Assembly (NCBI GenBank): GCA_047973435.1
Contig: JBKECA010000427.1
Location: 1 to 24,026, forward strand
Origin: JBKECA01 sp047973435
GTDB taxonomy: Bacteria > Planctomycetota > Planctomycetia > Planctomycetales > Planctomycetaceae
Direction: 5' to 3'
DNA length: 24,026 bases
Shown: positions 1 to 8,049 of the stretch, piece after piece
Numbering within the stretch: position 1 is the stretch's first letter
How the letters are laid out: every line of letters starts with the position of its first letter
Notes under the pieces: generated by a model
The model's input: the letters and a program-made list of their open reading frames with translations, nothing else
What the model was told of the DNA's origin: nothing
The model's database searches: none
Translations under genes and position numbers: made by a program

Positions 1-936
1 AGCCAGTGTCAGGATCACATTCACAACCTGGTGATTGCGATTCACAACTACGAGTCCAACTTCAAGCGGATTCCTCCCGGATATGTTGTCCAAAATGGAA
101 ACGCCACGGGCAATCCGCCCCCCCCGAACGGCACGCTGGATACCCGCGGCAACTGGTCTTGGACTGCAATGATCCTGCGTGAAATCGAGCAGAAGCCGCT
201 GTACGACGCTCTCCAGGTAGGAACTTTGACCGTCGATCAGGCGTGGAGTGTTGGTACGAACGCCAACGGAATGCGGACCCCCATCGACGTTCTGAACTGT
301 CCGTCGGATCCCGGTGATGACCTGTCGGCCATCGGACGCCGGCAGATTCTCTTTTCGACGACCGGTAATCCCGGCGCCTTGACCGGCGAGCAGCAGCTGA
401 TGAAGGTCAACTACGTTGCTGCCAACGACGACGGCAGCAACAACGCGGCGACTTCACCTGGTTTCACCGGGACACGCAAGAACAACACTGCAGACGGTTC
501 GTTCTACGCCAACAGCAACACGCGGTTCGCCGACGTGATCGATGGTACGAGCAACTGCATCTGGTTGGGCGAGCGTGCCAGCAGGGTGCGCGGTGTGGAC
601 CTGGATGCGGCCGTTGGTCTGGCTGTGCGAGGCAACATCGACATGGCGATTACCGGTGCGAGCCCGCCAGAGACCAACAATGAAAGTCTGCGTTATGCTC
701 TATTCACGGCTTTGATCGGCGTTTCACAGGGCCAGATCAACGTGACGACTCCGGTGGACTGTGTCAATCCCTCGACGTGGGCGCCGTGCAAGCTTGCCCT
801 GAGCAGCGCGCATCCGGGGGGCGTCCAGGTTGGCTTGGGTGACGGTAAGACGACGTTCATCAGCGAGAACATTGACGCCTTCGTCTACGCCAACCTGATC
901 CGCAAGGCGGATGGCAACCCGGTTCGGGTTCCGTAA
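1..936 (+). CDS. DUF1559 pilin-like protein, C-terminal part (5' end outside window)
   Basis: The reading frame is open from base 1 and ends with TAA at 934-936, so the gene starts upstream. The visible 311 residues begin with a Ser-Gln-Cys-Gln..HNL..AIHNY stretch. This is the segment that follows the N-terminal prepilin-like helix in DUF1559 (SBP_bac_10) proteins, which are hugely expanded in Planctomycetes. The C-terminus has the family signature: SSAHPGG, then VQVGLGDGKTTFISENID. The internal LGERASRV fits the usual 'GE.s' segment. Members are probably exported through a type II or type IV pilin-like N-terminus, but their role is unknown. The missing N-terminus should carry the methylation motif and hydrophobic helix. 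The start at GTG 31 would be artificial. A strong terminator follows, so this is probably the last gene of its unit. Confidence 0.93.
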   Translation, partial: SQCQDHIHNLVIAIHNYESNFKRIPPGYVVQNGNATGNPPPPNGTLDTRGNWSWTAMILREIEQKPLYDALQVGTLTVDQAWSVGTNANGMRTPIDVLNCPSDPGDDLSAIGRRQILFSTTGNPGALTGEQQLMKVNYVAANDDGSNNAATSPGFTGTRKNNTADGSFYANSNTRFADVIDGTSNCIWLGERASRVRGVDLDAAVGLAVRGNIDMAITGASPPETNNESLRYALFTALIGVSQGQINVTTPVDCVNPSTWAPCKLALSSAHPGGVQVGLGDGKTTFISENIDAFVYANLIRKADGNPVRVP

Positions 937-972
937 GCGGCGTGCCGCTTTCAGGCGGACTATCCAATTTAC

Positions 973-1012
973 CCTGCCGGCCATCGGGGAGAGTTCCCCG
1001 ATGGCCGGCAGG
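973..1012 (+). terminator. Rho-independent terminator after the DUF1559 gene
   Basis: A perfect 18-bp inverted repeat (973-990 and 995-1012) encloses a 4-base loop. It is followed by TTGCTTTA, a weak T-rich tail. It lies 37 bases after the stop codon of the DUF1559 gene and 70 bases before the next start. The stem is very stable. On the minus strand it has no T-run, so it probably acts on plus-strand transcripts. Confidence 0.8.
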
Positions 1013-1081
1013 TTGCTTTAATCGTCTGCACTCAGGAGCCTAGGTTGCATTGACTTCATCACCTGAAAGGGGAGCAGCGAG

Positions 1082-4051
1082 ATGACGGCCACCAAGCCAA
1101 TGTTCGTCTGGAGACGACTGTGTCTCTGCTGGTTTGCAACGCTGTTGCCGACCGCCAACGTCTGGTCGGACGAACTCAGCTCGACCGGACCGTTTTCACC
1201 CGAGCAGTCCATCAGTCGATTTGTGCTGCCTCCCGACTGTCGAATTGAACTGGCCGCAGCCGAGCCGGATGTTGTCGACCCGGTACACATCGCCTTTGAT
1301 TCAGCGGGGCAGATGTGGGTGGTTGAGTATTCGGATTACCCAAATGGCCCTGCCGACGGACAACCAGGACGCTCGCGGATTCGAGTGCTACGGGACGACG
1401 ACGGCGATGGTCGATACACCGCCCCCACGCTCTTTGCCGATCAACTGCTGTTTGCCACCGGAGTTCTCCCCTGGCGAGACGGAGTCATCGTGACGTCCTC
1501 CGGAAGCGTCCGCTTTATGCGCGACACCGACGGCGATGGGCGGGCCGATGATGTGCAGGAGTGGTTCGTCGGCTTCAAACAGGAGAACCCGCAACTGCGG
1601 GCCAATCACCCTACGCTGGGACTGGATAACTCCGTCTACATCGCCAGCGGTTTGCGTGGAGGCGAAGTGGGGCCGGGCAAGGACTGGGCCGCGGCATTTG
1701 GTCGCAGTACGGATACGCCACCGTCGGCCGTCGCGCTGAGTGGGCGGGACTTCCGGTTCGATCCGCTGACCGGCGATTTTGAAGCGGTCTCCGGTCCCGG
1801 TCAGTTCGGTCTGACGTTCAACAACTGGGGCGACCGCTTTGTGTGTGACAATCGGCATCCCTGTCGACAGGTCGTATTCGAGGATCGAGACTTGCGGCGC
1901 AACCCGCGCTTCACCCCTTCCGAGATACTGACGGATGTGCTTCCGTCTGGAGATGCCTCGCATCTCTATCCCATCAGTCGCACGTGGACGACATCCAATC
2001 TGCATGCCAACCAGTTTACAGCGGCATGCGGTCTGAGCCTGTATCGAGGCAATGCGCTGCCGGAGTCAATGGGGGGGGCGGTGTTTGTCTGCGATCCGAC
2101 CGCCAATCTCGTGCATGCTGCGCTCACCCATCCGGCCGGAGCGGTTTACACGTCGACGCCGCTGCGTCCGGAAGTGGAGTTTCTGGCCACCCGGGATGAA
2201 TGGTTTCGCCCTGTGAATACGACCATGGGACCAGACGGGGCGTTGTACGTCGTCGACATGTATCGGGCTGTGATCGAACATCCACAGTTTATGCCCGAAG
2301 AGCTGAAGACACGTCCCGACTTGCTGCTGGGGACCGATCGCGGTCGGGTTTACCGGATCGTCGCTCGGGATCATCAGGGGCCGACCGCCGCCGTCGCTGC
2401 ACAGTCTCTGCCGGACAACAGTGATTGGGCTGGTTGGGTACAGCAGCTGTCACATCCCAATAGCTGGCAGCGTGATGCCGCCCAGTCGATGCTTCTGCAC
2501 TCACAACCGGAATCAGCGGTGGCGTTGCTGCGTGCCGCGCTGGCGTCCAGTCCGTCAACGGCCGGACGGGTGCTGGCACTGAGGCTGCTGGACCGACAGG
2601 CCGCGTTGACGTCGGCGGACTGGGAAACCGCAATGCGAGATACCGACCCGGAAGTGCAGCGGCAAGCGGTGCTGATCGCTTCCCGCTTCGCGGACGATGG
2701 AGCACAGATTGCTCAGCGGGTTGGCGAACTGGCCGCAAGCACAGACGACGACCGAGTGCGAATGGCCTGTGCACTAAGGCTGCCGGATTTGCCAGCGCCA
2801 CGGACAGCCGAGTATCTGAGAGAGCTGTTGGTTCGTCCGGAAATCGATCCTTGGACGGCTGAGGCAGTGGCGAGCGCGCCGCCGCAGATGGTGATTGCGG
2901 TCCTGACTCTGCCGGCCAAAGACGATGGCTCGGCACTGCGCGGGCCGGCGGCGGCGGCGTTGCTGGATGTGGCGGGTGCAACGGCCAGCCCTGAGCAGCT
3001 GGGAGAAATATTGAGCCACTATTCCACTGCGAATGATCTTGCGCGAATGGCGACCGGACTTCGCAAACGCGGGTCCAACTGGTCGGGACAACTTGCCAAG
3101 CTGCCTGCGGATCAAGGGGACATTGTCAGAGACTGGTTCCGCAGGACAAGGGAGACCGCGGCCGACGTGGAGCAGCCTCTGGACACGCGACTAGCGGCCA
3201 TCGCGCTGCTGACACAGCAGCCGTGGAAGGAGATCACAAACGTGGTCACGCAGTTGGCCGGTCCCGTGACTCATCCCAGCCTGCGGGCGGCGGCGTTCGA
3301 CGTGATCGCTCAGTTCCGGACGGAAGATGTCGGCAATTTACTGGTGGACAACTTCACCAGTTTTCCGCCCCAGGTGCGGTCAGCTGCCATCCGTGCACTC
3401 GTCTCTTCCACCGCGCGGCTGACACAACTGCTCGACGAAGTGGAGGCGGAGCACATTCCGCCCCTGCTAATCGACCCGGCAACCATTAAGCGGATGACAA
3501 CGACGGGGGACCCCGCCGTGCGGAAGCGCGCCCAACAGCTTTTTGCCAGTCTCACGCCAGTTGCACGCAAGCAGGTGCTGTCCGACTACCAGACTTGCCT
3601 GTCTCTGGAGTCGGCACCGGATCGCGGTCAAGCGGTCTTCAAGGCCAACTGCAGCACCTGCCACAAGATCGGTGAGATTGGAGTGAACGTGGCCCCCGAT
3701 ATCTCGGATTCCCGTACCAAGACCCGCGAGTACCTGCTGGCGTCGATCCTCGATCCCAATCAGGCCATCGACAATAACTATTTCAGCTACACGGTAGTGG
3801 ACCACGACGGGCTGGTGCACACGGGAATCCTGGCGACCGAAACGTCGACGTCCATCACCTTGAAGCAGCCAGAAGGGAAGGAAATCACCATCCCGCGCGA
3901 TCAGATTGCGGACCTGAAGTCCAACGGCGTGTCGCTGATGCCGGAGGGACTGGAACGGACCATCACGCCGCAGCAGATGGCGGACCTGATTTCGTTCATC
4001 AAGAACTGGCGGTATCTGGATGGCAGCGTGCCGAAGGAGGTCATTCGCTGA
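1082..4051 (+). CDS. PVC-type membrane-bound dehydrogenase / HEAT repeat / cytochrome c fusion
   Basis: The 989-residue protein has an N-terminal export signal (basic WRR, then a hydrophobic stretch ending before ANVWSDE). A beta-propeller of the planctomycete 'membrane-bound dehydrogenase' type follows at about residues 45-440, with FDSAGQMWVVEYSDYP, repeated DGDG turns and GPDGALYVVDMYR. The Ala/Leu-rich region from about 460 to 830 reads as HEAT-like helical repeats. A C-terminal c-type haem domain has CSTCH at residues 857-861 and a probable distal Met in VSLMPEGLE. Family knowledge suggests a periplasmic enzyme that oxidises a sugar or alcohol and passes electrons to its own haem. The substrate is unknown. 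The ATG at 1082 follows AAAGGGGAG at a good distance and the signal peptide starts there. The gene converges on the hydrolase gene with only 41 bases between the stops. Confidence 0.92.
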   Translation: MTATKPMFVWRRLCLCWFATLLPTANVWSDELSSTGPFSPEQSISRFVLPPDCRIELAAAEPDVVDPVHIAFDSAGQMWVVEYSDYPNGPADGQPGRSRIRVLRDDDGDGRYTAPTLFADQLLFATGVLPWRDGVIVTSSGSVRFMRDTDGDGRADDVQEWFVGFKQENPQLRANHPTLGLDNSVYIASGLRGGEVGPGKDWAAAFGRSTDTPPSAVALSGRDFRFDPLTGDFEAVSGPGQFGLTFNNWGDRFVCDNRHPCRQVVFEDRDLRRNPRFTPSEILTDVLPSGDASHLYPISRTWTTSNLHANQFTAACGLSLYRGNALPESMGGAVFVCDPTANLVHAALTHPAGAVYTSTPLRPEVEFLATRDEWFRPVNTTMGPDGALYVVDMYRAVIEHPQFMPEELKTRPDLLLGTDRGRVYRIVARDHQGPTAAVAAQSLPDNSDWAGWVQQLSHPNSWQRDAAQSMLLHSQPESAVALLRAALASSPSTAGRVLALRLLDRQAALTSADWETAMRDTDPEVQRQAVLIASRFADDGAQIAQRVGELAASTDDDRVRMACALRLPDLPAPRTAEYLRELLVRPEIDPWTAEAVASAPPQMVIAVLTLPAKDDGSALRGPAAAALLDVAGATASPEQLGEILSHYSTANDLARMATGLRKRGSNWSGQLAKLPADQGDIVRDWFRRTRETAADVEQPLDTRLAAIALLTQQPWKEITNVVTQLAGPVTHPSLRAAAFDVIAQFRTEDVGNLLVDNFTSFPPQVRSAAIRALVSSTARLTQLLDEVEAEHIPPLLIDPATIKRMTTTGDPAVRKRAQQLFASLTPVARKQVLSDYQTCLSLESAPDRGQAVFKANCSTCHKIGEIGVNVAPDISDSRTKTREYLLASILDPNQAIDNNYFSYTVVDHDGLVHTGILATETSTSITLKQPEGKEITIPRDQIADLKSNGVSLMPEGLERTITPQQMADLISFIKNWRYLDGSVPKEVIR

Positions 4052-4092
4052 CGACCGACGAGTTCCATGAATGAGATCCCCGGGCAGGCGGC

Positions 4093-5016
4093 TCAGGGGG
4101 TGTCCCGTGCTGAGGCAGCCGTCTCGGCGGCGGCGTGCTGGCGGAGGAATTGGCCCAGGCGTTCAATCGCTGTCTGGCTTTCCGGGACCAGTGAAGCAAA
4201 CAGATGCCAGACGTGCCACAGGTCGGGCGTGATCTCCAACGTGGCGGTCGAACCAATTTGTTCTGCCAGCCGGATGGCGTCGTCCAGCAGGATTTCGTCG
4301 CTGCCAACCTGAATCAGCGTTGGTGGCAGGCCGGAAAGGTCTGCGAACAGCGGCGACAGTTCTGGCAGCCGAAGGTCCCGCCCCGCAGCGTAACGCCCGG
4401 CACACTGCCGCAGGCTGGCTTCCGAGATCACCGGATCCCTGTCAGACAGTCGTTGCAACGACTCGCCCGTGTGGGTGAGATCGACCCACGGCGAGATCAA
4501 CCCGAGGCAGCGCGGCAATGGGACGTCCATCGTCTGCAGTCGCAGACAGGTCGCCAGCGTCAGACCGCCCCCCGCGGAATCGCCGACGATGCCGGTCGCT
4601 GGCGGATCGTCTGATTTCGTGAGTTCCAGCCAGGCGGCCGCGGCATCGTCCACCGCTGCGGGATACGGGTGTTCCGGTGCCAGCCGGTAGTCCAGCACGG
4701 TCACGGCCCGTTGTGCCGTGTGCGCGAGACGAGCGGCCAGCTCCCGATAGGAGAACAGGCCTCCAAAGCAGTAGCCGCCGCCATGCAGCAACAGGACTTC
4801 TCCCGTGGGACTCGTCAGCAACTTGGGACGGATGCGTTCTGCAGGTCGACCAGCCAGTTCGAGACGTTCGACCAATGTGCCGCGAGGGAGATGCCCGAAG
4901 GCGGCCCAGATGGAAACGGTGGCCCGCTGCTGCCAGAGTGGGACCGCGGGCCGCAATCGCTGCTTGAGCAGCCACCGCAGCACCGGTTTCAACAAACGGG
5001 CACGATGTGACGGCAT
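4093..5016 (-). CDS. Alpha/beta hydrolase, hormone-sensitive lipase (HSL) family esterase
   Basis: The 307-residue protein carries the HSL-family oxyanion motif HGGGYCFGG (residues 78-86) and the nucleophile motif GDSAGGG with Ser147. The acid is probably Asp240 in QVGSDEILLDD and the base His268 in LWHVWHLF, so the triad looks complete. DYRLAPEHPYPAA is also typical of the family. It probably hydrolyses short-chain carboxylic esters. No clear signal peptide is seen; the basic N-terminus (PSHRARLLKPVLRWLLKQR) could be a weak membrane anchor. The frame is open upstream to 5142, but that extension is partly encoded by a repeat copy (5086-5172), so I chose ATG 5016. No Shine-Dalgarno site is visible. 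The natural substrate cannot be told from the sequence. Confidence 0.9.
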   Translation of the reverse strand: MPSHRARLLKPVLRWLLKQRLRPAVPLWQQRATVSIWAAFGHLPRGTLVERLELAGRPAERIRPKLLTSPTGEVLLLHGGGYCFGGLFSYRELAARLAHTAQRAVTVLDYRLAPEHPYPAAVDDAAAAWLELTKSDDPPATGIVGDSAGGGLTLATCLRLQTMDVPLPRCLGLISPWVDLTHTGESLQRLSDRDPVISEASLRQCAGRYAAGRDLRLPELSPLFADLSGLPPTLIQVGSDEILLDDAIRLAEQIGSTATLEITPDLWHVWHLFASLVPESQTAIERLGQFLRQHAAAETAASARDTP

Positions 5017-5085
5017 GGCCGGTGAGGACTGGCAAAAGGCGAGGTCGCCGATCCGGCAATCGACAGGCCGGGCAGCAGCGCCTGT

Positions 5086-5172
5086 TATACTGCCCGCGGC
5101 AGCGAGTGAGATGGTTCGGACGTTAAAATCCCTGCGAGGCAAAACGTATCAACATTGACCGCGTGCGTTATA
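5086..5172 (+). repeat. 86-bp TIR element, copy A1 (87 bp)
   Basis: This is a full copy of the recurring element. It starts TATACTGCCCGCGGCAGCG and ends TTGACCGCGTGCGTTATA. A one-base insertion in the A-run around 5125-5128 makes it 87 bp. It lies upstream of the hydrolase start and downstream of the small secreted protein gene. Copy A2 begins on the last TA of this copy. Confidence 0.85.
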
Positions 5173-5217
5173 TACTGACCGCGGCAACGAGTGAGACGGT
5201 GCTGACGCTATACCGCA
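5171..5217 (+). repeat. 86-bp TIR element, partial copy A2
   Basis: The left half of the element (TATACTGACCGCGGCAACGA, then GTGAGACGGTGCTGACG) directly follows copy A1 and shares its terminal TA. After about 5207 the match stops and a short TATACCGC follows, which resembles an inverted element end. It is either a truncated or internally deleted copy. Confidence 0.65.
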
Positions 5218-5255
5218 GGCGTCGAGTCTGCGTTCGTAATCAATCCGGGCGATCG

Positions 5256-5747
5256 TCAACGAGTCAGTGCACCACGCCGAGCCCCTTTGGCCTGGAGCCC
5301 GCAATGGCACGGTTCCGGGGGCTGCCGCTGGTAGTACGACGGCCCATGACTGGCGGGAAGCTGCTTCACCACGTAAGGGTGGTAGTCCATTTGCAGGCAG
5401 TCGAGACGGTTTGCCCAGCCATAGCCCCGCGGTGCGAATATTCGGGGGCGGCAGCGAGGATTTGTCTCTTCCGCAAAGGCCGCCGGGCGATACCAGGGGC
5501 CGTAATGCTTGGACGGAAGTCCATAATGATCGTAACCGTGGGCAGGGCTGCACAGATTGCCTGGGGTCGGCCGGGCGCCCAGCCGCGTATCCCGCAAGAA
5601 GGGGGGCTGGAAGTCGCCAGCATTCGCCCACGCCGATGACGGACTGGCTACCTGCGTCTCCAGGCTGGCCGGAGCCAGATCCGATTCGGCGATCCCGACG
5701 TGGGTCAGGGCCGCGAGCAGAATGGTTGTGAGCAACGTACAACGCAT
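5256..5747 (-). CDS. Small secreted protein, unknown function
   Basis: The predicted 163-residue protein starts with a clear signal peptide: MRCTLLTTIL, then a hydrophobic run to about Ala20 (VGIA/ES). The mature part is rich in Pro, Tyr, Arg and Gly, with several aromatic patches (YGPWYRPAAF, PRGYGWANRLDCLQ, YHPYVVKQLP) and four cysteines. I recognise no domain. The ATG at 5747 is supported by a GGGAGG site about 9 bases upstream. The frame stays open to 5837, but that part is a degenerate repeat copy and not likely to be coding. A short Tyr/Pro-rich exported protein of this kind is common in planctomycetes, usually without known function. The gene runs in the same direction as the hydrolase gene but is separated by element copies. 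Confidence 0.72.
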   Translation of the reverse strand: MRCTLLTTILLAALTHVGIAESDLAPASLETQVASPSSAWANAGDFQPPFLRDTRLGARPTPGNLCSPAHGYDHYGLPSKHYGPWYRPAAFAEETNPRCRPRIFAPRGYGWANRLDCLQMDYHPYVVKQLPASHGPSYYQRQPPEPCHCGLQAKGARRGALTR

Positions 5748-6092
5748 GTCGGTGGCCTCCCTGCCACGCGGAAGTTTCCGTACGCGGTCAACAATGATGC
5801 AAGCAGGCCTCGCGGGGCCCACTGTGTTCGATTTCAATCACGCGGCATCGCGAGCCGGATCAGTCCTTCGACTCCCGTTCCTGGATACCCCTTGGAGAAT
5901 CGGCCGGCGAGGCCGCGTAACCTGCACGGAACCGGGATTCGCTACAGCGGCTGTCGACGGCACAGTCGGACGACCGTCATGGCCGGAAAACTTTGACTGC
6001 CGGGACGCAGCAGAGTCTTCCCAGCTTGTCACGACACCCCGGGAACAAGACCGGTCAGCGTCAAACCTCCGCTGATCCGCGGTACAGGGCCG
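5748..6092. other. Intergenic stretch with a degenerate element copy
   Basis: These 345 bases separate two minus-strand genes. The first 110 bases hold the ribosome binding site of the 5256-5747 gene and degenerate repeat copy G. From 5860 to 6092 I see no convincing gene, terminator or RNA. Open frames here lack a start context or family resemblance. Confidence 0.5.
5774..5858 (-). repeat. 86-bp TIR element, degenerate copy G
   Basis: Read in the inverted orientation, this stretch keeps ACGCGGTCAA near its end and a perfect 12-base core GCCTCGCGGGGC at the right distance. TGAT and the TCACGCGGC-like far end are also recognisable. It is clearly more diverged than copies A1, B, C and D. It lies just upstream of the 5747 start. 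Confidence 0.6.
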
Positions 6093-6416
6093 TCAGTCGA
6101 TGTGCACGGCATCGGGATATTGAGCGCCGGGGCCGGACATGGCCCCCGGTGTCCCCTGCTGCTGCTTGAGAATTGTCGAGTAGTAGTGGTTCTTCGTTCG
6201 CTGCGCATCGGTGCGGGGGAGTTCGTACCCCGGCGGACGAAATCCGAGAGCCGGCCCGATGGAGTCGTCCGGGAAAGGGTCCTGATGCGTCGCCTCTCGC
6301 CGCTGAATGTCGCGGGATTCAAAGTGACGCGACGGCATCCGCGTGTTCCAGCGATTGATGCACCCTCCCGACAGCGCGGCGACCAGCAGGCCGGCGATCA
6401 AGGTCAGGCGGGACAT
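6093..6416 (-). CDS. Small putative lipoprotein, unknown function
   Basis: The 107-residue product begins MSRLTLIAGLLVAALSGGC, a lipoprotein-type signal with Cys19 as the likely acylated residue. The lipobox is slightly unusual, with Ser rather than Leu at -3. The mature part is short, hydrophilic and probably disordered (RHFESRDIQRREATHQDPFP, then GFRPPGYELPRTDAQRTKNHYYSTILKQQQG). No domain is recognised. The frame also allows a TTG start at 6434, which adds MPTTRR; the ATG at 6416 gives the better signal peptide. Neither start has an obvious Shine-Dalgarno site. It could be an envelope protein. Confidence 0.7.
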   Translation of the reverse strand: MSRLTLIAGLLVAALSGGCINRWNTRMPSRHFESRDIQRREATHQDPFPDDSIGPALGFRPPGYELPRTDAQRTKNHYYSTILKQQQGTPGAMSGPGAQYPDAVHID

Positions 6417-6884
6417 ACGGCGGGTCGTGGGCAAACGTCGGCACGCGATCAGGTGTAGCGGCAGGCAGGGGTTATACCGCAGGGAGAGTCCTCATCCCTA
6501 GACCAGATTTGCACGACCCCAAGCATTCCCCCAGCGATCACATTGGACAAGCTCGGTTGGGTCGGGCTGCGGCGCCAAACACCAGCGCTCGAGATGGGAC
6601 TCGAAATATCCTGCCCGCGGCAGCGAGTGAGAAGATTCGGACGTTAAATCCCCGCGCGGCAAAACGTATCAACATTGACCGCGTGCGGTTTGACGCAAGT
6701 ACCGCTACAGCCTGAACAAAACGAAAGCCCTGGGGACGCCCCCTGTTGGCTCCGGGGGAGGGAGTGACCTACCCAGTTTCACGTCTGCATTTCTGCGCGA
6801 ATCCCCCAGTGTTGCCACCTCTCCAGTCCAATTCCAGGCGAAGAGTCCGTATGATGGCGATTCATTTGCCGCTGGAATCCTGGC
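6417..6884. other. Divergent intergenic region between lipoprotein and MptG-like genes
   Basis: These 468 bases should hold the promoters of two divergent genes. They contain a lone TATACCGCAGG motif near 6472 that resembles an element end, and full copy B at 6607-6692. There is also a GC-rich, hairpin-prone stretch (about 6728-6765, CCCCC/GGGGG arms) without a T-run. TATGAT at 6850 is a possible -10 box for the MptG-like gene, but no good -35 is spaced for it. No gene is seen. Confidence 0.5.
6607..6692 (+). repeat. 86-bp TIR element, copy B
   Basis: This full-length copy starts TATCCTGCCCGCGGCAGCGA and its right part is CAAAACGTATCAACATTGAC followed by CGCGTGCGGTTTG. The inner sequence matches the other copies closely, while both outermost TATA ends have decayed. 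This suggests an older, immobile insertion. It lies in a divergent promoter region. Confidence 0.85.
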
Positions 6885-7898
6885 ATGGATCACGCCGTTC
6901 AGATCACTACCGGAAGTCGCCTGCACTTCGGGCCGTTGGCCATGGGGGCCGTGGTCGGTCGCAGGTTTGGCGGCATCGGGCTGATGCTGGATGAGCCGGG
7001 TGTGGTATTGCGAGTGCAGCGGGCGAATTCGGATCGAATCCTGGCATCGCACGAAGACCGGCCGGTGGTTGAGCGGTGCCTGGCGCAGGCGCGGGCGGGG
7101 GCAGGTCCGTCGGCACTCCCGGCGGTCTCGTTGGATGTGCTGCGGTCGATTCCTCGGCACTTTGGACTGGGAAGCGGTACGCAGCTGGCACTGGCGACGG
7201 CTCAGGCGGCGATCGGCAGCAGTGTAATACCAGCGAGCCGGCTGGCACGCTGGACCGAACGCGGAAAACGCTCGGCGATTGGTATTTACGGGTACGAGTC
7301 GGGCGGGTTCCTTGTCGACGCGGGAAAGAGTTCGCCGGACGCGCTGGGAACATTAGCTGCACGGGTTTTGTTTCCAGCGGACTGGCCTATTGCCCTGTGG
7401 ATGCCGTCAGGAACCGCGGGGCTGTCGGGCGATGCGGAGCGAACGGCATTCGCAGAACTGGCGGCCACTCCGGCTGCCAGGGTGGACGAGTTATGCGGCA
7501 TCGTGCTTCGAGAATTGCTGCCGGCGCTCAGTTCACGCGGCTGGTCCGAGTTCTCGCAGGGTTTGCGTCGGTATGGCGAGATTGTGGGGCGTCAGTTTGT
7601 CTCGGTGCAGGGGGATGTGTGGGCTCATCCGCAGGCGCGCGACGTGGTGGACTGGTTCGACCGTCGGGGGTGGTCGGGGCTCGCGCAGTCGTCCTGGGGG
7701 CCAACCATCGCAGTCGTCCTGCCGGATGCGGCTGCCGGACGTCAGCTGGTTGCCGAATGGCCATACGATCCCCACACACTGCGCATGACACGCGCGCGAA
7801 ACCGCGGGACCGAAGTCATGGTGGCGAGCGACTCCGCGTCTGTGGCTGCGACCTCCTGTCTCGATCCCGCGGGTTATACTGCCCGCGGCAGCGAGTGA
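6885..7898 (+). CDS. Beta-ribofuranosylaminobenzene 5'-phosphate synthase family protein (MptG-like)
   Basis: The 337-residue protein has the GHMP-like features of the MptG (RFAP synthase) family. It has an N-terminal TGSRLHFG (9-16), FGGIGLMLDEP (28-38), the glycine-rich HFGLGSGTQLALA (92-104), and RGKRSAIGIYGYESGGFLVD (126-145). MptG condenses 4-hydroxybenzoate or p-aminobenzoate with PRPP in tetrahydromethanopterin synthesis. Planctomycetes are known to carry H4MPT-linked C1 genes. No other H4MPT gene lies in this window. The start is ATG 6885, with only a weak GGAA upstream. The last seven residues (YTARGSE) and the TGA stop lie inside repeat copy C1, so the natural C-terminus was probably altered by the insertion. 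The alternative is a different GHMP-fold enzyme, but the motif set favours MptG. Confidence 0.85.
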   Translation: MDHAVQITTGSRLHFGPLAMGAVVGRRFGGIGLMLDEPGVVLRVQRANSDRILASHEDRPVVERCLAQARAGAGPSALPAVSLDVLRSIPRHFGLGSGTQLALATAQAAIGSSVIPASRLARWTERGKRSAIGIYGYESGGFLVDAGKSSPDALGTLAARVLFPADWPIALWMPSGTAGLSGDAERTAFAELAATPAARVDELCGIVLRELLPALSSRGWSEFSQGLRRYGEIVGRQFVSVQGDVWAHPQARDVVDWFDRRGWSGLAQSSWGPTIAVVLPDAAAGRQLVAEWPYDPHTLRMTRARNRGTEVMVASDSASVAATSCLDPAGYTARGSE

Positions 7899-7960
7899 GA
7901 TGATTCCGACGTTAAAGCCCCGCGAGGCGAAACGTATCAACATTGACCGCGTGCGGTATA
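7875..7960 (+). repeat. 86-bp TIR element, tandem copy C1
   Basis: The complete element starts TATACTGCCCGCGGCAGCGA and ends ACCGCGTGCGGTATA. It supplies the stop codon of the MptG-like gene (TGA 7896-7898). The next copy starts on its last TA. Compared base by base with C2 I count 8 differences in 86, all in the left half. Confidence 0.92.
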
Positions 7961-8044
7961 TAGTGCCCGCGGCATCGCATGAGATGATACGGACGTTTAA
8001 ACCCCGCGAGGCGAAACGTATCAACATTGACCGCGTGCGGTATA
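7959..8044 (+). repeat. 86-bp TIR element, tandem copy C2
   Basis: The second tandem copy starts TATAGTGCCCGCGGCATCGC and ends ACCGCGTGCGGTATA. Its offset from C1 is 84 bases, so the two share a TA dinucleotide. It ends 5 bases before the likely start codon of the sigma factor gene. The reading frame of that gene is open through both copies. Confidence 0.92.
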
Positions 8045-8049
8045 GCATT

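Noticed and set aside
7900..8049. The repeated peptide frame (KPREAKRINIDRVRY) inside the element as a conserved small protein
   Set aside because: The same frame is open in several copies, but copies A1 and G are shifted or decayed, and starts and ribosome binding sites are lacking. An 86-bp repeat easily stays open in one frame. The DNA symmetry of the ends explains the conservation better.
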